Assembly (NCBI GenBank): GCA_913055905.1
Contig: CAJXLB010000011.1
Span: forward strand, 18,988-82,987
DNA: 64,000 nucleotides
Direction: 5' to 3'
Origin: an uncultured Winogradskyella sp.
Lineage (GTDB): Bacteria; Bacteroidota; Bacteroidia; Flavobacteriales; Flavobacteriaceae
Part shown: positions 44,662-52,800 of the stretch, in pieces
Layout of the letters: every line of letters starts with the position of its first letter
How positions within the stretch are numbered: the first letter of the stretch is position 1
Translations under genes and position numbers: made by a program
The notes under the pieces: generated by a model
The model's database searches: none
What the model was told of the DNA's origin: nothing
The model's input: only the letters and a program-made list of their open reading frames with translations

Positions 44662-45900
44662 TTATATACGGATATGATTAAGTATTTGGACTACGGCACC
44701 CTTATTTTTTCTAATAAAATCACTATTAATTTGTCCTTGCTCTACTCGTAAGGTCTTATCGGAAATCAAAGCATCGGTTTGTTCTTTGAAGTCTTTTGGA
44801 ACTTTAATAACCGTAACACCGCCAGATGTAATGAGTTGTTTTGCCTCTGGAAATTTATGGTAGTTCTTGCCTATGAGTATAGGAATACCAAATACAGCAG
44901 GTTCCAAAATATTATGCAATCCAGTAGTACCTGCAGCGCCACCAACATAGGCTATATCGGCATAACTATAGACCTTGCTTAGGTAACCAATAGTATCCAG
45001 AATGAAAACCTGGTAACCCGACAGATCAGTATCAGGGTGCATTTTAGAGTAGCACATCGTCTTTACCTTTAATTGTTTCAGTAGGGAATTGACATAACGA
45101 CTGTTAATGTTATGCGGTGCGATGATAAATTTTAAATTATCACAAGTATTGCTGTTAATATAATCTAGATAAAGTTTATCATCGTCGGGCCATGTGCTTC
45201 CTAATACCATACATATGGCATCACCAATAAAGCGCTCTATGAAATCGACAGAATTGTCTTGGTTCAATTGTTTGGTAACCCTGTCAAATCTCGTGTCACC
45301 AGACACAGTAACGTGATTATAATCGATGCCTTTTAATAGAGCCTTAGATTGTTCGTCTTGAGTGAAAATATGATTAAAGGCTAAAAGAGCTTGACGCATA
45401 AGACCACCATACCACTTAAAAAAACTTTGATTTTCTCTAAAAACAGCCGAAATTAAATAGAGGTTTAGGTTTCTCTTCTTCAGTTCGAATAAAAAATTTG
45501 GCCAGAATTCGTATTTAACAAAGATGGTCAATTGAGGATTTACAATACTTAAAAATGCGTTTGCATTGGCACGAGTATCTAATGGTAAATAAACTACGAT
45601 GTCTGCTATCGGAGTGTTTTTCCTAACCTCGTAACCGGATGGTGAGAAAAAGGTCAAGACAACTTTATAATCGGGATAGTTTTGTTTTAAAGCTTCAAAA
45701 ACGGGCAGCCCTTGTTCAAACTCCCCAAGGGACGCACAATGAAACCAGAAATAGGTATCATCTGGATTTATGTTTTCTTTCAGAGTACGGAATGTTTGCC
45801 GTCGCCCTAAGACGCCAGACCTAATTTTTCCATTAAAAAGGGCCAAAATACTTAGAATAAACTTGGCAATATAAATTCCAAAAGAGTATGCAATCCTCAA
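44662..45900 (-). CDS. waaA: 3-deoxy-D-manno-octulosonic acid (Kdo) transferase
   Basis: A 412-residue GT30 glycosyltransferase that adds Kdo to lipid A precursor at the inner membrane. The N-terminal hydrophobic helix (about 5-22) anchors it. WFHCASLGEFEQG near residue 52, VLTFFSPSGYEVRKN near 80, VKYEFWPNFLFELKKRN near 128 and the C-terminal AYVGGAAGTTGLHNILEPAVFGIPI motif (split here: AYVGG, GLHNILEP) are characteristic. It is divergent from the aminotransferase gene with 115 bases between starts. Confidence 0.93.
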   Translation of the reverse strand: MRIAYSFGIYIAKFILSILALFNGKIRSGVLGRRQTFRTLKENINPDDTYFWFHCASLGEFEQGLPVFEALKQNYPDYKVVLTFFSPSGYEVRKNTPIADIVVYLPLDTRANANAFLSIVNPQLTIFVKYEFWPNFLFELKKRNLNLYLISAVFRENQSFFKWYGGLMRQALLAFNHIFTQDEQSKALLKGIDYNHVTVSGDTRFDRVTKQLNQDNSVDFIERFIGDAICMVLGSTWPDDDKLYLDYINSNTCDNLKFIIAPHNINSRYVNSLLKQLKVKTMCYSKMHPDTDLSGYQVFILDTIGYLSKVYSYADIAYVGGAAGTTGLHNILEPAVFGIPILIGKNYHKFPEAKQLITSGGVTVIKVPKDFKEQTDALISDKTLRVEQGQINSDFIRKNKGAVVQILNHIRI

Positions 45901-46015
45901 AACAAGTAGTTTGTGCTAAAATACACTTCTTTCAATAAATTGCATTGGTAATAGCCGTTACAATTTCGTATTTTCGCTAAAGGCTTTTTTGCCAAATCAC
46001 AAACGCAATTCAAGT

Positions 46016-47176
46016 ATGAAAAAAATTCAAATGGTTGACCTTCAGAGTCAATATGCCCATATAAAAGAAACGGTGGACCCTTCAATTCAAGAAGTTATTG
46101 ATACTGCTAGCTTTATAAATGGACCAAAGGTTCATCAATTTCAGAAGCATTTAGAAGACTATTTAAAAGTTAAACATGTAATTCCATGTGCCAATGGTAC
46201 GGATGCTTTGCAAATTGCCATGATGGGTTTGGGTTTAGAACAAGGTGATGAGGTGATTACTGCCGACTTTACCTTTGCAGCCACGGTGGAAGTAATAGCG
46301 CTATTAAAACTAACACCAGTTTTGGTAGATGTGGATCCTGTAACGTTTAATATAGATGTAGATGCCATTAAAAACGCTATTACACCAAAAACAAAAGCGA
46401 TAGTACCAGTGCATCTGTTTGGATTGGCAGCCAATATGGACGAGATCATGGCGATAGCTAAAGAACATAATCTTTACGTTATAGAGGATAACGCTCAAGG
46501 TATAGGTGCTAACTACACCCATAAAGATGGGTCTAAAACCAAAACAGGTGTGATAGGTCATGTGGCTTCAACATCATTTTTTCCATCGAAAAATTTGGGC
46601 TGCTATGGTGATGGTGGTGCCATTTTTACCAATGACGATGAATTAGCTCATACCATAAGAGGCATTGTAAATCATGGTATGTACCAGCGTTACCATCATG
46701 ATGTTGTGGGTGTCAATTCAAGATTAGATTCCATTCAAGCGGCTGTTTTAGATGTAAAGTTGCCATATCTTGATCGTTATAATGATACCAGAAGAAATGC
46801 AGCAAGAAAATATACCAAGGCTTTTAAAGACCACCCACAAATTACAACTCCAAGTGGTCGCACAGCATGTAATGGTATTTGCGACACTTGTGATTGCCAC
46901 GTGTTTCATCAGTATACCTTAAAATTGGAAGGTGTAGATAGAGATGCCCTTGTAAGTCATCTCAATGAAAAAGGTATTCCGTGCGGTGTATACTATCCAA
47001 TTCCGCTTCACAAGCAGAAGGCCTATGCAGATGAGCGCTATAATGAAAGCGATTTTGAAGTTACCAATCATTTAGTGGACAATGTGATTTCTCTCCCTAT
47101 GCATACAGAACTTGATGATGAGCAAATTGACTACATAACGACCACTGTTTTAAGTTTTATAAATTCCAACGCTTAG
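46016..47176 (+). CDS. DegT/DnrJ/EryC1 family sugar aminotransferase
   Basis: A PLP-dependent aminotransferase of 386 residues from the ATG at 46016; a TTG 27 bases upstream is not supported. The Schiff-base lysine is Lys192 in FFPSKNLGCYGDGG, with EDNAQ at 157-161 and PVHLFGL near 131. It makes amino sugars for cell-surface polysaccharide (WbpE-like). Unusual is a cysteine cluster, Cys285, 289, 292 and 294 (ACNGICDTCDCHVF), which could bind metal. galE starts at the base after its stop, so the two are coupled. Confidence 0.9.
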   Translation: MKKIQMVDLQSQYAHIKETVDPSIQEVIDTASFINGPKVHQFQKHLEDYLKVKHVIPCANGTDALQIAMMGLGLEQGDEVITADFTFAATVEVIALLKLTPVLVDVDPVTFNIDVDAIKNAITPKTKAIVPVHLFGLAANMDEIMAIAKEHNLYVIEDNAQGIGANYTHKDGSKTKTGVIGHVASTSFFPSKNLGCYGDGGAIFTNDDELAHTIRGIVNHGMYQRYHHDVVGVNSRLDSIQAAVLDVKLPYLDRYNDTRRNAARKYTKAFKDHPQITTPSGRTACNGICDTCDCHVFHQYTLKLEGVDRDALVSHLNEKGIPCGVYYPIPLHKQKAYADERYNESDFEVTNHLVDNVISLPMHTELDDEQIDYITTTVLSFINSNA

Positions 47177-48193
47177 ATGAAAATACTTGTTACTGGCGGA
47201 CTAGGCTATATTGGATCACACACGGTTGTAGAGCTGCAATCCGAAGGGTTTGAGGTTGTGATTATTGATGATCTTAGCAATGCTTCGGAAAAAGTTCTAG
47301 ACGGCATAGAAGCCATTACCCATAAAAGACCCATTTTTGAAAAATTAGATCTAAAGTCTAAAATAGGCGTTACCGATTTTTTTAAAAGGCATAAGGATAT
47401 TGGAGGCGTAATTCATTTTGCGGCTTATAAAGCAGTAGGCGAAAGCGTCAACAATCCTTTAATGTACTACGAAAATAACATTAATAGCCTTGTCTATTTG
47501 TTGCAGGAAATGGCTCAACTAGACAAAAAGAACTTTATTTTTAGTTCCTCTTGCACGGTTTATGGGCAGGCAGATAAATTGCCAATAACAGAAGATGCGC
47601 CAGTAAAGCCAGCAGAATCACCCTATGGAAACACGAAGCAAATCGGTGAAGAAATTATAAGGGATACTTGTCGGGTAGACCAAGATTTTAAAAGCATAGC
47701 TCTGCGCTATTTTAACCCTATAGGTGCTCATCCCAGTGCAGAAATAGGTGAATTGCCAATTGGAGTGCCACAGAATTTGGTGCCTTACATTACACAGACG
47801 GCAATTGGTATTAGAGAACAACTATCTGTTTTTGGAAACGACTATCCAACTCCAGATGGCACTTGTATACGCGATTACATACACGTTGTCGATTTGGCCA
47901 AGGCGCATGTTGTAGCCTTAAATCGACTTTTAGGAAATAAAAATGAGGCCAATTTTGAGGTTTTTAACTTAGGTACGGGAAAAGGGAGTTCCGTCTTAGA
48001 AGCCATAAAATCATTTGAAAAAGTGTCTGGCACAAAGTTAAATTATAAAATTGTAGGGAGACGAGAGGGAGATGTTACTGCAGCTTATGCAGAAACGACA
48101 AAGGCGAATACAATTTTGGGTTGGAAGACTAAATCATCTTTAGACGATGCTATGGCTTCGGCATGGCGTTGGGAGCAGAGAATTAGAAAGTAA
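47177..48193 (+). CDS. galE: UDP-glucose 4-epimerase
   Basis: The 338-residue short-chain dehydrogenase-type enzyme interconverts UDP-glucose and UDP-galactose. NAD binding is at GGLGYIGSH (7-15), the catalytic serine lies in FSSSCTVYG near 122-130, and the Tyr150-x3-Lys154 pair in SPYGNTK. RYFNPIGAHPSAEIGE and YPTPDGTCIRDYIHVVDLA are GalE signatures. It is coupled to the aminotransferase gene, suggesting a shared role in surface polysaccharide precursor supply. Confidence 0.95.
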   Translation: MKILVTGGLGYIGSHTVVELQSEGFEVVIIDDLSNASEKVLDGIEAITHKRPIFEKLDLKSKIGVTDFFKRHKDIGGVIHFAAYKAVGESVNNPLMYYENNINSLVYLLQEMAQLDKKNFIFSSSCTVYGQADKLPITEDAPVKPAESPYGNTKQIGEEIIRDTCRVDQDFKSIALRYFNPIGAHPSAEIGELPIGVPQNLVPYITQTAIGIREQLSVFGNDYPTPDGTCIRDYIHVVDLAKAHVVALNRLLGNKNEANFEVFNLGTGKGSSVLEAIKSFEKVSGTKLNYKIVGRREGDVTAAYAETTKANTILGWKTKSSLDDAMASAWRWEQRIRK

Positions 48194-48481
48194 ACTAATT
48201 GTAATAAGTTACAATAGGCATAAGCCTTGGATTTTATGACTCAAGAAAGTGCTAATTGAGATGGTAATCACCTCTTTTTTTGAACTAGGGAAAAGAATTC
48301 ATCTATTTGCCGATTGATAATTTAATAGAATGTTGGACAAAAGTTCTAATTATTCTTAAAACAAACGGCTTATTTTTAAGTATATCTAACTCAACGAGCT
48401 GCTTAACAATGATTTAACAGTCATATTTTGTATATAGCTCAGGGTCTTTGTTGTTTTGTACTCAATGTTAAGGGAATTTAA

Positions 48482-48673
48482 ATGAAATTGATTAGAGTAA
48501 AACGACAAACACGTGTGGAGAAACGCTTCTCTCCAAAAATGGGTAAATTATATACAAATGTTACCTACATCAAAAAAGAATTTCTAACTATTCCAGTAAA
48601 AACCCTTCATAAGTATAGGGAGACGTATTATGGAGAAATAAAAGACTGTGAAGAATGTCTTTTAAGTCGCTAA
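48482..48673 (+). CDS. Small basic hypothetical protein
   Basis: A 63-residue lysine/arginine-rich protein with a C-terminal C-x2-C (KDCEECLLSR). I recognise no family. It has no membrane segment. Its stop overlaps the convergent lspA stop by four bases, within a GTCGCT/AGCGAC palindrome. The 288-base gap before it contains no other gene. Basic residues suggest nucleic-acid binding but this is only a guess. Confidence 0.55.
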   Translation: MKLIRVKRQTRVEKRFSPKMGKLYTNVTYIKKEFLTIPVKTLHKYRETYYGEIKDCEECLLSR

Positions 48674-49170
48674 GCGACCTCCTTTTCTGATTTTTCTTTT
48701 TTGTTGAAAAAACTTCCAAACAGCAACATAATCATTCCGGTGGTTACTGATAGATCGGCAAAGTTGAATATGCCTGTTTTGAAAACGCCACCAAGATCAA
48801 TAAAGAAAAAATCCGTGACTTGTCCATAAATGATGCGGTCAAAGACATTAGCAACACCACCACCAATAATACAGCAGAAAGCAATTAAGCTAAGTCTATC
48901 TAATTCTTTGGACTTAACAATGTAGTACACTACATAGCCCAATACCACGACTGGTAAAATAAGCAGGAAAATGAGTTTTAAATAATCTGGCATATCGCTT
49001 CCCATTCCTAAAAAGGCTCCTTTATTCTCTACATATTGCATAATAAAATTATCGCCTATAAGCGGCTTAATTTCACCATACTCAAAATTAGCACGAACCA
49101 GAACCTTGGAAATTTGGTCTAAGGCAATGTTAATTGCAATCAATACAACTATAAATAGATTTCTTTTCAA
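48670..49170 (-). CDS. lspA: Lipoprotein signal peptidase (signal peptidase II)
   Basis: A 166-residue, four-helix aspartic protease that cleaves lipoprotein signal peptides after lipidation. The catalytic pair is Asp111 (NVFDRI) and Asp139 (FNFADLSV), with the family motif YVENKGAFLG near 46-55 and GGGVAN near 103. It is needed for the many lipoproteins of the PUL. It lies 11 bases downstream of fabD on the same strand. Confidence 0.95.
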   Translation of the reverse strand: MKRNLFIVVLIAINIALDQISKVLVRANFEYGEIKPLIGDNFIMQYVENKGAFLGMGSDMPDYLKLIFLLILPVVVLGYVVYYIVKSKELDRLSLIAFCCIIGGGVANVFDRIIYGQVTDFFFIDLGGVFKTGIFNFADLSVTTGMIMLLFGSFFNKKEKSEKEVA

Positions 49171-49181
49171 GGGAATTTGGG

Positions 49182-50075
49182 TTAAGCGTTAGCGTTGTAT
49201 TCTGCAGAAGAAGTTTCTGCTTCTCTGTGTATTTTTTTCACCAAACCTTGTAGTACCTTTCCAGGACCTACTTCGGTAAAATGGGTAGCGCCATCGGCAA
49301 CCATTTGTTGCACAGATTGTGTCCAGCGAACAGGAGCGGTTAATTGCGCAATGAGATTAGACTTTATCTCATCACTATTTGTAACCGCAGAAGCTGTTAC
49401 ATTTTGGTAAATAGGACATAAAGGGTTTAAAAATGTAGTACCTTCTATGGCAGCTGCAAGCTCTTCTTTGGCAGGCTCCATCAAAGGTGAATGAAAAGCA
49501 CCACCAACAGGTAAGACCAAAGCACGCCGTGCACCTTCTTCTTTTAAGGTGTCACAAGCCTTGTTAACGGCATCCACTTCTCCAGAAATCACCAACTGAC
49601 CAGGGCAGTTATAATTAGCAGCAACAACAACCCCTTCGGTCAGTGCACAGATTTTTTCTACAACATCATCATCAAGGCCTAAAACAGCAGCCATAGTACT
49701 TGGTTGAAGCTCACATGCTTTTTGCATGGCTTGGGCACGTTGCGAAACGAGTTTTAAGCCGTCTTCAAAGTTTAAACCACCGGCAGCAACCAAAGCCGAA
49801 AACTCTCCTAAGGAATGCCCAGCAACCATATCAGGTTTAAACGCATCTCCCAAAACTTTAGCCAAGATTACGGAATGTAAGAAAATCGCAGGTTGGGTTA
49901 CCTTAGTTTGCTTGAGGTCTTCTGCTGATCCTTCAAACATTATATCTGTAATATGAAATCCTAAAATGGAATTAGCTTGTTCAAAAAGTTCTTGAGCCAA
50001 TGATGAGTTTTCATATAAATCGAGACCCATCCCAGAAAACTGGGCACCTTGGCCGGGAAAAATATATGCGTGCAT
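49182..50075 (-). CDS. fabD: Malonyl-CoA:ACP transacylase
   Basis: The 297-residue enzyme moves malonyl groups from CoA to acyl carrier protein in fatty-acid synthesis. GQGAQFSGMG is at residues 8-17, the nucleophile Ser88 in AGHSLGEFSA, the catalytic histidine in GAFHSPLM near 195, and the conserved Q in NCPGQLVISG near 155. It is in an operon with lspA. Confidence 0.95.
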   Translation of the reverse strand: MHAYIFPGQGAQFSGMGLDLYENSSLAQELFEQANSILGFHITDIMFEGSAEDLKQTKVTQPAIFLHSVILAKVLGDAFKPDMVAGHSLGEFSALVAAGGLNFEDGLKLVSQRAQAMQKACELQPSTMAAVLGLDDDVVEKICALTEGVVVAANYNCPGQLVISGEVDAVNKACDTLKEEGARRALVLPVGGAFHSPLMEPAKEELAAAIEGTTFLNPLCPIYQNVTASAVTNSDEIKSNLIAQLTAPVRWTQSVQQMVADGATHFTEVGPGKVLQGLVKKIHREAETSSAEYNANA

Positions 50076-50109
50076 AGTCTTAAATTATGTGCTGCAAAAA
50101 TAGGAATAT

Positions 50110-51045
50110 TTATCGTCTTTCATAGGTAATAAAAGAAAAGGCATAATCATGATTCTCATCCGCATCATGAGTTTTACGCCCAACTTCTTTCCACTCCGTT
50201 TTGTCAATGTCAGGGAAATAGGTATCTGCCTCTGGGAAGTCTGCATGCACTCGAGTAATTTCTAGTGTGTCTGCTAAAGGCAATGCTTGTTTGTAAATCT
50301 CTCCACCACCGATAATAAAAGGTTGAGAATCGGATCGTGAGGCCTCAATAGCATCTTCTAAAGATTTAACAACAGTGACTCCGAAAGGAACTTGGTAGTC
50401 TTTCTGTCTTGTAATTACAATGTGCGTTCTATTGGGCAAAGGTTTGGGAAAGCTTTCAAAGGTTTTGCGGCCCATTATAATATGATGGCCGTTTGTTAAG
50501 GTTTTAAATCGTTTGAGATCCTCGCTGAGGTGCCAGATTAGGTCATTGTTTTTTCCTATGGCATTATTTTCTCCGGCAGCAACTATAATTGTTAGATTAG
50601 AGGCCTTTTTTTTTTCGGAATTACTTTGTTGGGTGTCTTGGGTTTCGTTTTGTATTTGGGTCTCTGCAATCTTTCTTTCCTCTTTTACGATGTTTGCCTT
50701 GAGCTCATCAATGCGTTGCTGTTGCTTATTTACAAGTTTGTCTAATTGTACTTTCTCCCATTCTTTACCCATGAATTTATTAGTAATAAAGACATTTATA
50801 AAGTGGTACACAAACAAAAACAGCCAAGCTAAAATGGCAAACACAAACCAATTTATGCCTAAGATGGTAAAATCTTTACCAATACCCAGAACCGTATTAG
50901 CGAGAATCAAGAATACGGCACCAATAAGGAATAGGACAAAATGAATGTATAGGCGTTTTTTTTGTTTAATACGTTTCTGAGCGTATTCTATAAGTTCGAG
51001 TTGTTCTTTGTCTATTTTGGTTTTGTGCTTTTTCTTGCCGAACAT
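50110..51045 (-). CDS. folA: Dihydrofolate reductase with N-terminal two-helix membrane anchor
   Basis: The 311-residue protein is about twice the usual DHFR length. Residues 1-85 form a 2TM-type domain with helices at about 33-53 and 63-84, followed by a charged coiled coil (95-145), then DHFR (151-311: IVAAGENNAIGKNNDLIWHLSEDLKRFK, GRKTFESFP, FIIGGGEIY). Catalytic Asp lies in WHLSEDLKRF. It reduces dihydrofolate made by ThyA. The anchor would tie the enzyme to the inner membrane with the catalytic part in the cytosol. The fusion is unusual. thyA is about 700 bases downstream on the same strand. Confidence 0.9.
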   Translation of the reverse strand: MFGKKKHKTKIDKEQLELIEYAQKRIKQKKRLYIHFVLFLIGAVFLILANTVLGIGKDFTILGINWFVFAILAWLFLFVYHFINVFITNKFMGKEWEKVQLDKLVNKQQQRIDELKANIVKEERKIAETQIQNETQDTQQSNSEKKKASNLTIIVAAGENNAIGKNNDLIWHLSEDLKRFKTLTNGHHIIMGRKTFESFPKPLPNRTHIVITRQKDYQVPFGVTVVKSLEDAIEASRSDSQPFIIGGGEIYKQALPLADTLEITRVHADFPEADTYFPDIDKTEWKEVGRKTHDADENHDYAFSFITYERR

Positions 51046-51127
51046 AGTTACTGTTTTACACCGTAAAGATACCTTTTTTAAACTAAAACGTTATCGTACA
51101 AATGTTGTTTTGGGATTTGGGAGTTTT

Positions 51128-51141
51128 CGAAATCGATTTCG
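51128..51141. promoter_or_regulatory. Perfect palindrome in the DHFR/CBM48 divergent region
   Basis: CGAAATCGATTTCG is a perfect 14-base palindrome located between the two divergent genes. It could be an operator; no partner is known. Confidence 0.3.
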
Positions 51142-51300
51142 TTGATAATCAGTAAAAAAGACTTCAAAAATTCGTTGAAAAACTACTAAAAAAAGACTTT
51201 AAATATTGATTAGTTTACCAAAAAGTAAGGGCTATTTTATTAAAATGATAATTCTTTCATTTTAACATCATAAATTTCATGTTATTACTGTGTTGTGTTA

Positions 51301-51308
51301 TAATTTTG
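51301..51308 (+). promoter_or_regulatory. -7 promoter element of the CBM48 gene
   Basis: TAATTTTG is a perfect TAnnTTTG match 22 bases before the ATG. The upstream box is only TTTC (51275-51278). Confidence 0.45.
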
Positions 51309-51330
51309 GCGCGTAATTAAATCGATTATT

Positions 51331-51630
51331 ATGGCAATTAAAAAACAATACTTAAAAAGCAAGCCAGTTTGTAAAGTAACATTTACGGTACCAGCTGAGG
51401 AAGCAAAAAAAGTAGCGGTTGTTGGAAGCTTTAACGAATGGAACACCAAAAAAGCAGTTCAACTTAAGAAATTAAAGAACGGTAACTTTAAAGGTACTGT
51501 TGATTTAGAAAAAGACAATTCTTATGAATTTAGATATTTAGTTGATGGTACTTATACCAATGACGAACAAGCTGATGCCTATGCATGGAACGACTATGCA
51601 GGTGCAGAAAATTGTGTTCTAAATTTATAG
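51331..51630 (+). CDS. Stand-alone CBM48 / isoamylase N-terminal-like domain protein
   Basis: The 99-residue protein consists of one CBM48-type (AMPK/isoamylase N-terminal) fold, with VAVVGSFNEWNTKKAVQLKK and NSYEFRYLVDGTYTNDEQAD, the normal glycogen-binding surface. In the AMPK relatives this domain binds glycogen or starch. There is no catalytic domain attached. A terminator follows, so it is a single-gene unit. It may tether or sense glycogen. Confidence 0.88.
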   Translation: MAIKKQYLKSKPVCKVTFTVPAEEAKKVAVVGSFNEWNTKKAVQLKKLKNGNFKGTVDLEKDNSYEFRYLVDGTYTNDEQADAYAWNDYAGAENCVLNL

Positions 51631-51655
51631 AAAACACTAAAGCTATTAATCTACG

Positions 51656-51682
51656 AAGCCTCTATTTTAGAGGCTTTTTTAT
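51656..51682 (+). terminator. Intrinsic terminator of the CBM48 gene
   Basis: AAGCCTCTA pairs with TAGAGGCTT (51656-51664 and 51668-51676, loop TTT), followed by a T run. Confidence 0.88.
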
Positions 51683-51753
51683 TTAAGTAAAGAGAAGTTT
51701 TTTTAATTTGTTTTGCCCTTGGCGGCTATGAACATTTATGTGCTTCGTAAGTT

Positions 51754-52578
51754 TTAAACGGCCACTGCACCCTTAATATGAGGATGCGGATTGTAATCTA
51801 CGAGTGTAAAGTCTTCAAATGTAAATTCAAAGATGTCTTTAACTTCAGGGTTTAATATCATTTTGGGTAAGGGTCTTATGTCCCTGGACATTTGCAGCTC
51901 CAATTGCTCTAGATGATTGCTGTAAATATGAGCATCTCCAAAGGTATGGATAAACTCTCCAGGCTCATAGCCACAGACCTGCGCCATCATCATGGTTAAA
52001 AGTGAATAGGAGGCGATATTAAAAGGAACACCAAGAAAAATGTCGGCACTGCGCTGATACAACTGGCACGATAATTTTCCATCTGCTACATAAAATTGAA
52101 AAAAAGCATGACAGGGCGGAAGAGCTGCTTTACCCTCTGCTACATTTTGGGCAAATGATTTTGATGTGTCTGGTAATACAGAAGGGTTCCAAGCAGAAAC
52201 CAACATTCTTCTACTATTGGGATTGGTTTTTAAAGTGTCTATAACTTGTTTTATCTGGTCAATCTCTTCACTATTCCAATTGCGCCATTGATGACCATAA
52301 ACAGGACCAAGGTCTCCATTCTCATCGGCCCACTCATTCCAGATTCTTACGCCATTATCAGTAAGGTATTTTATGTTGGTATCGCCATGTAAGAACCACA
52401 AAAGCTCATAAATGATAGACTTAAGGTGCAACTTTTTTGTTGTAACCATAGGAAAGCCTTCACTTAAATCAAAACGCATTTGATAGCCAAAAACACTCTT
52501 TGTTCCGGTTCCGGTTCTATCGCCTTTTTCGTTACCATGCTCAAGCACGTACTTAACTAAATCGTGATACTGTTTCAT
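51754..52578 (-). CDS. thyA: Thymidylate synthase
   Basis: The 274-residue enzyme methylates dUMP to dTMP with methylene-tetrahydrofolate. The catalytic Cys156 lies in [21 protein letters not shown] near 22, [11 protein letters not shown] near 58, [12 protein letters not shown] near 121 and the C-terminal [14 protein letters not shown] are all family marks. It is part of a nucleotide-metabolism neighbourhood with DHFR and the nucleoside transporter. Confidence 0.97.
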   Translation of the reverse strand: MKQYHDLVKYVLEHGNEKGDRTGTGTKSVFGYQMRFDLSEGFPMVTTKKLHLKSIIYELLWFLHGDTNIKYLTDNGVRIWNEWADENGDLGPVYGHQWRNWNSEEIDQIKQVIDTLKTNPNSRRMLVSAWNPSVLPDTSKSFAQNVAEGKAALPPCHAFFQFYVADGKLSCQLYQRSADIFLGVPFNIASYSLLTMMMAQVCGYEPGEFIHTFGDAHIYSNHLEQLELQMSRDIRPLPKMILNPEVKDIFEFTFEDFTLVDYNPHPHIKGAVAV

Positions 52579-52703
52579 ATATTATTGCCTTAATAAAGGA
52601 ATATTTGACATTATAAATCTAAATTTTAATAGCTGTTTGGTTGTGCTGTTTACAACACACCAAAAGCGAAAATAAATAAAATGATAAACAGCGAATAGTT
52701 TAG

Positions 52704-52800
52704 GTACCTTTCAAATATTAAAAGTTATTAACCAAATGCCGAAATTGATTGTACTATTAATGATATATAGTACCTGCTAAATATTTTGAGAATTAACCAA
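52704..52800. repeat. Pair of degenerate direct repeats at the nupC-type gene 3' end
   Basis: GTACCTTTCAAATATT (52704-52719) and GTACCTGCTAAATATT (52770-52785) match at 13 of 16 bases, and each is followed about ten bases later by ATTAACCAA. The spacing is 66 bases. The second copy overlaps the stop of the transporter gene. A partial duplication is likely. Confidence 0.4.

Noticed and set aside
50513-50944. 143-codon plus-strand open frame opposite the DHFR gene
   Set aside because: Antisense to a clear two-domain protein; no features of its own.
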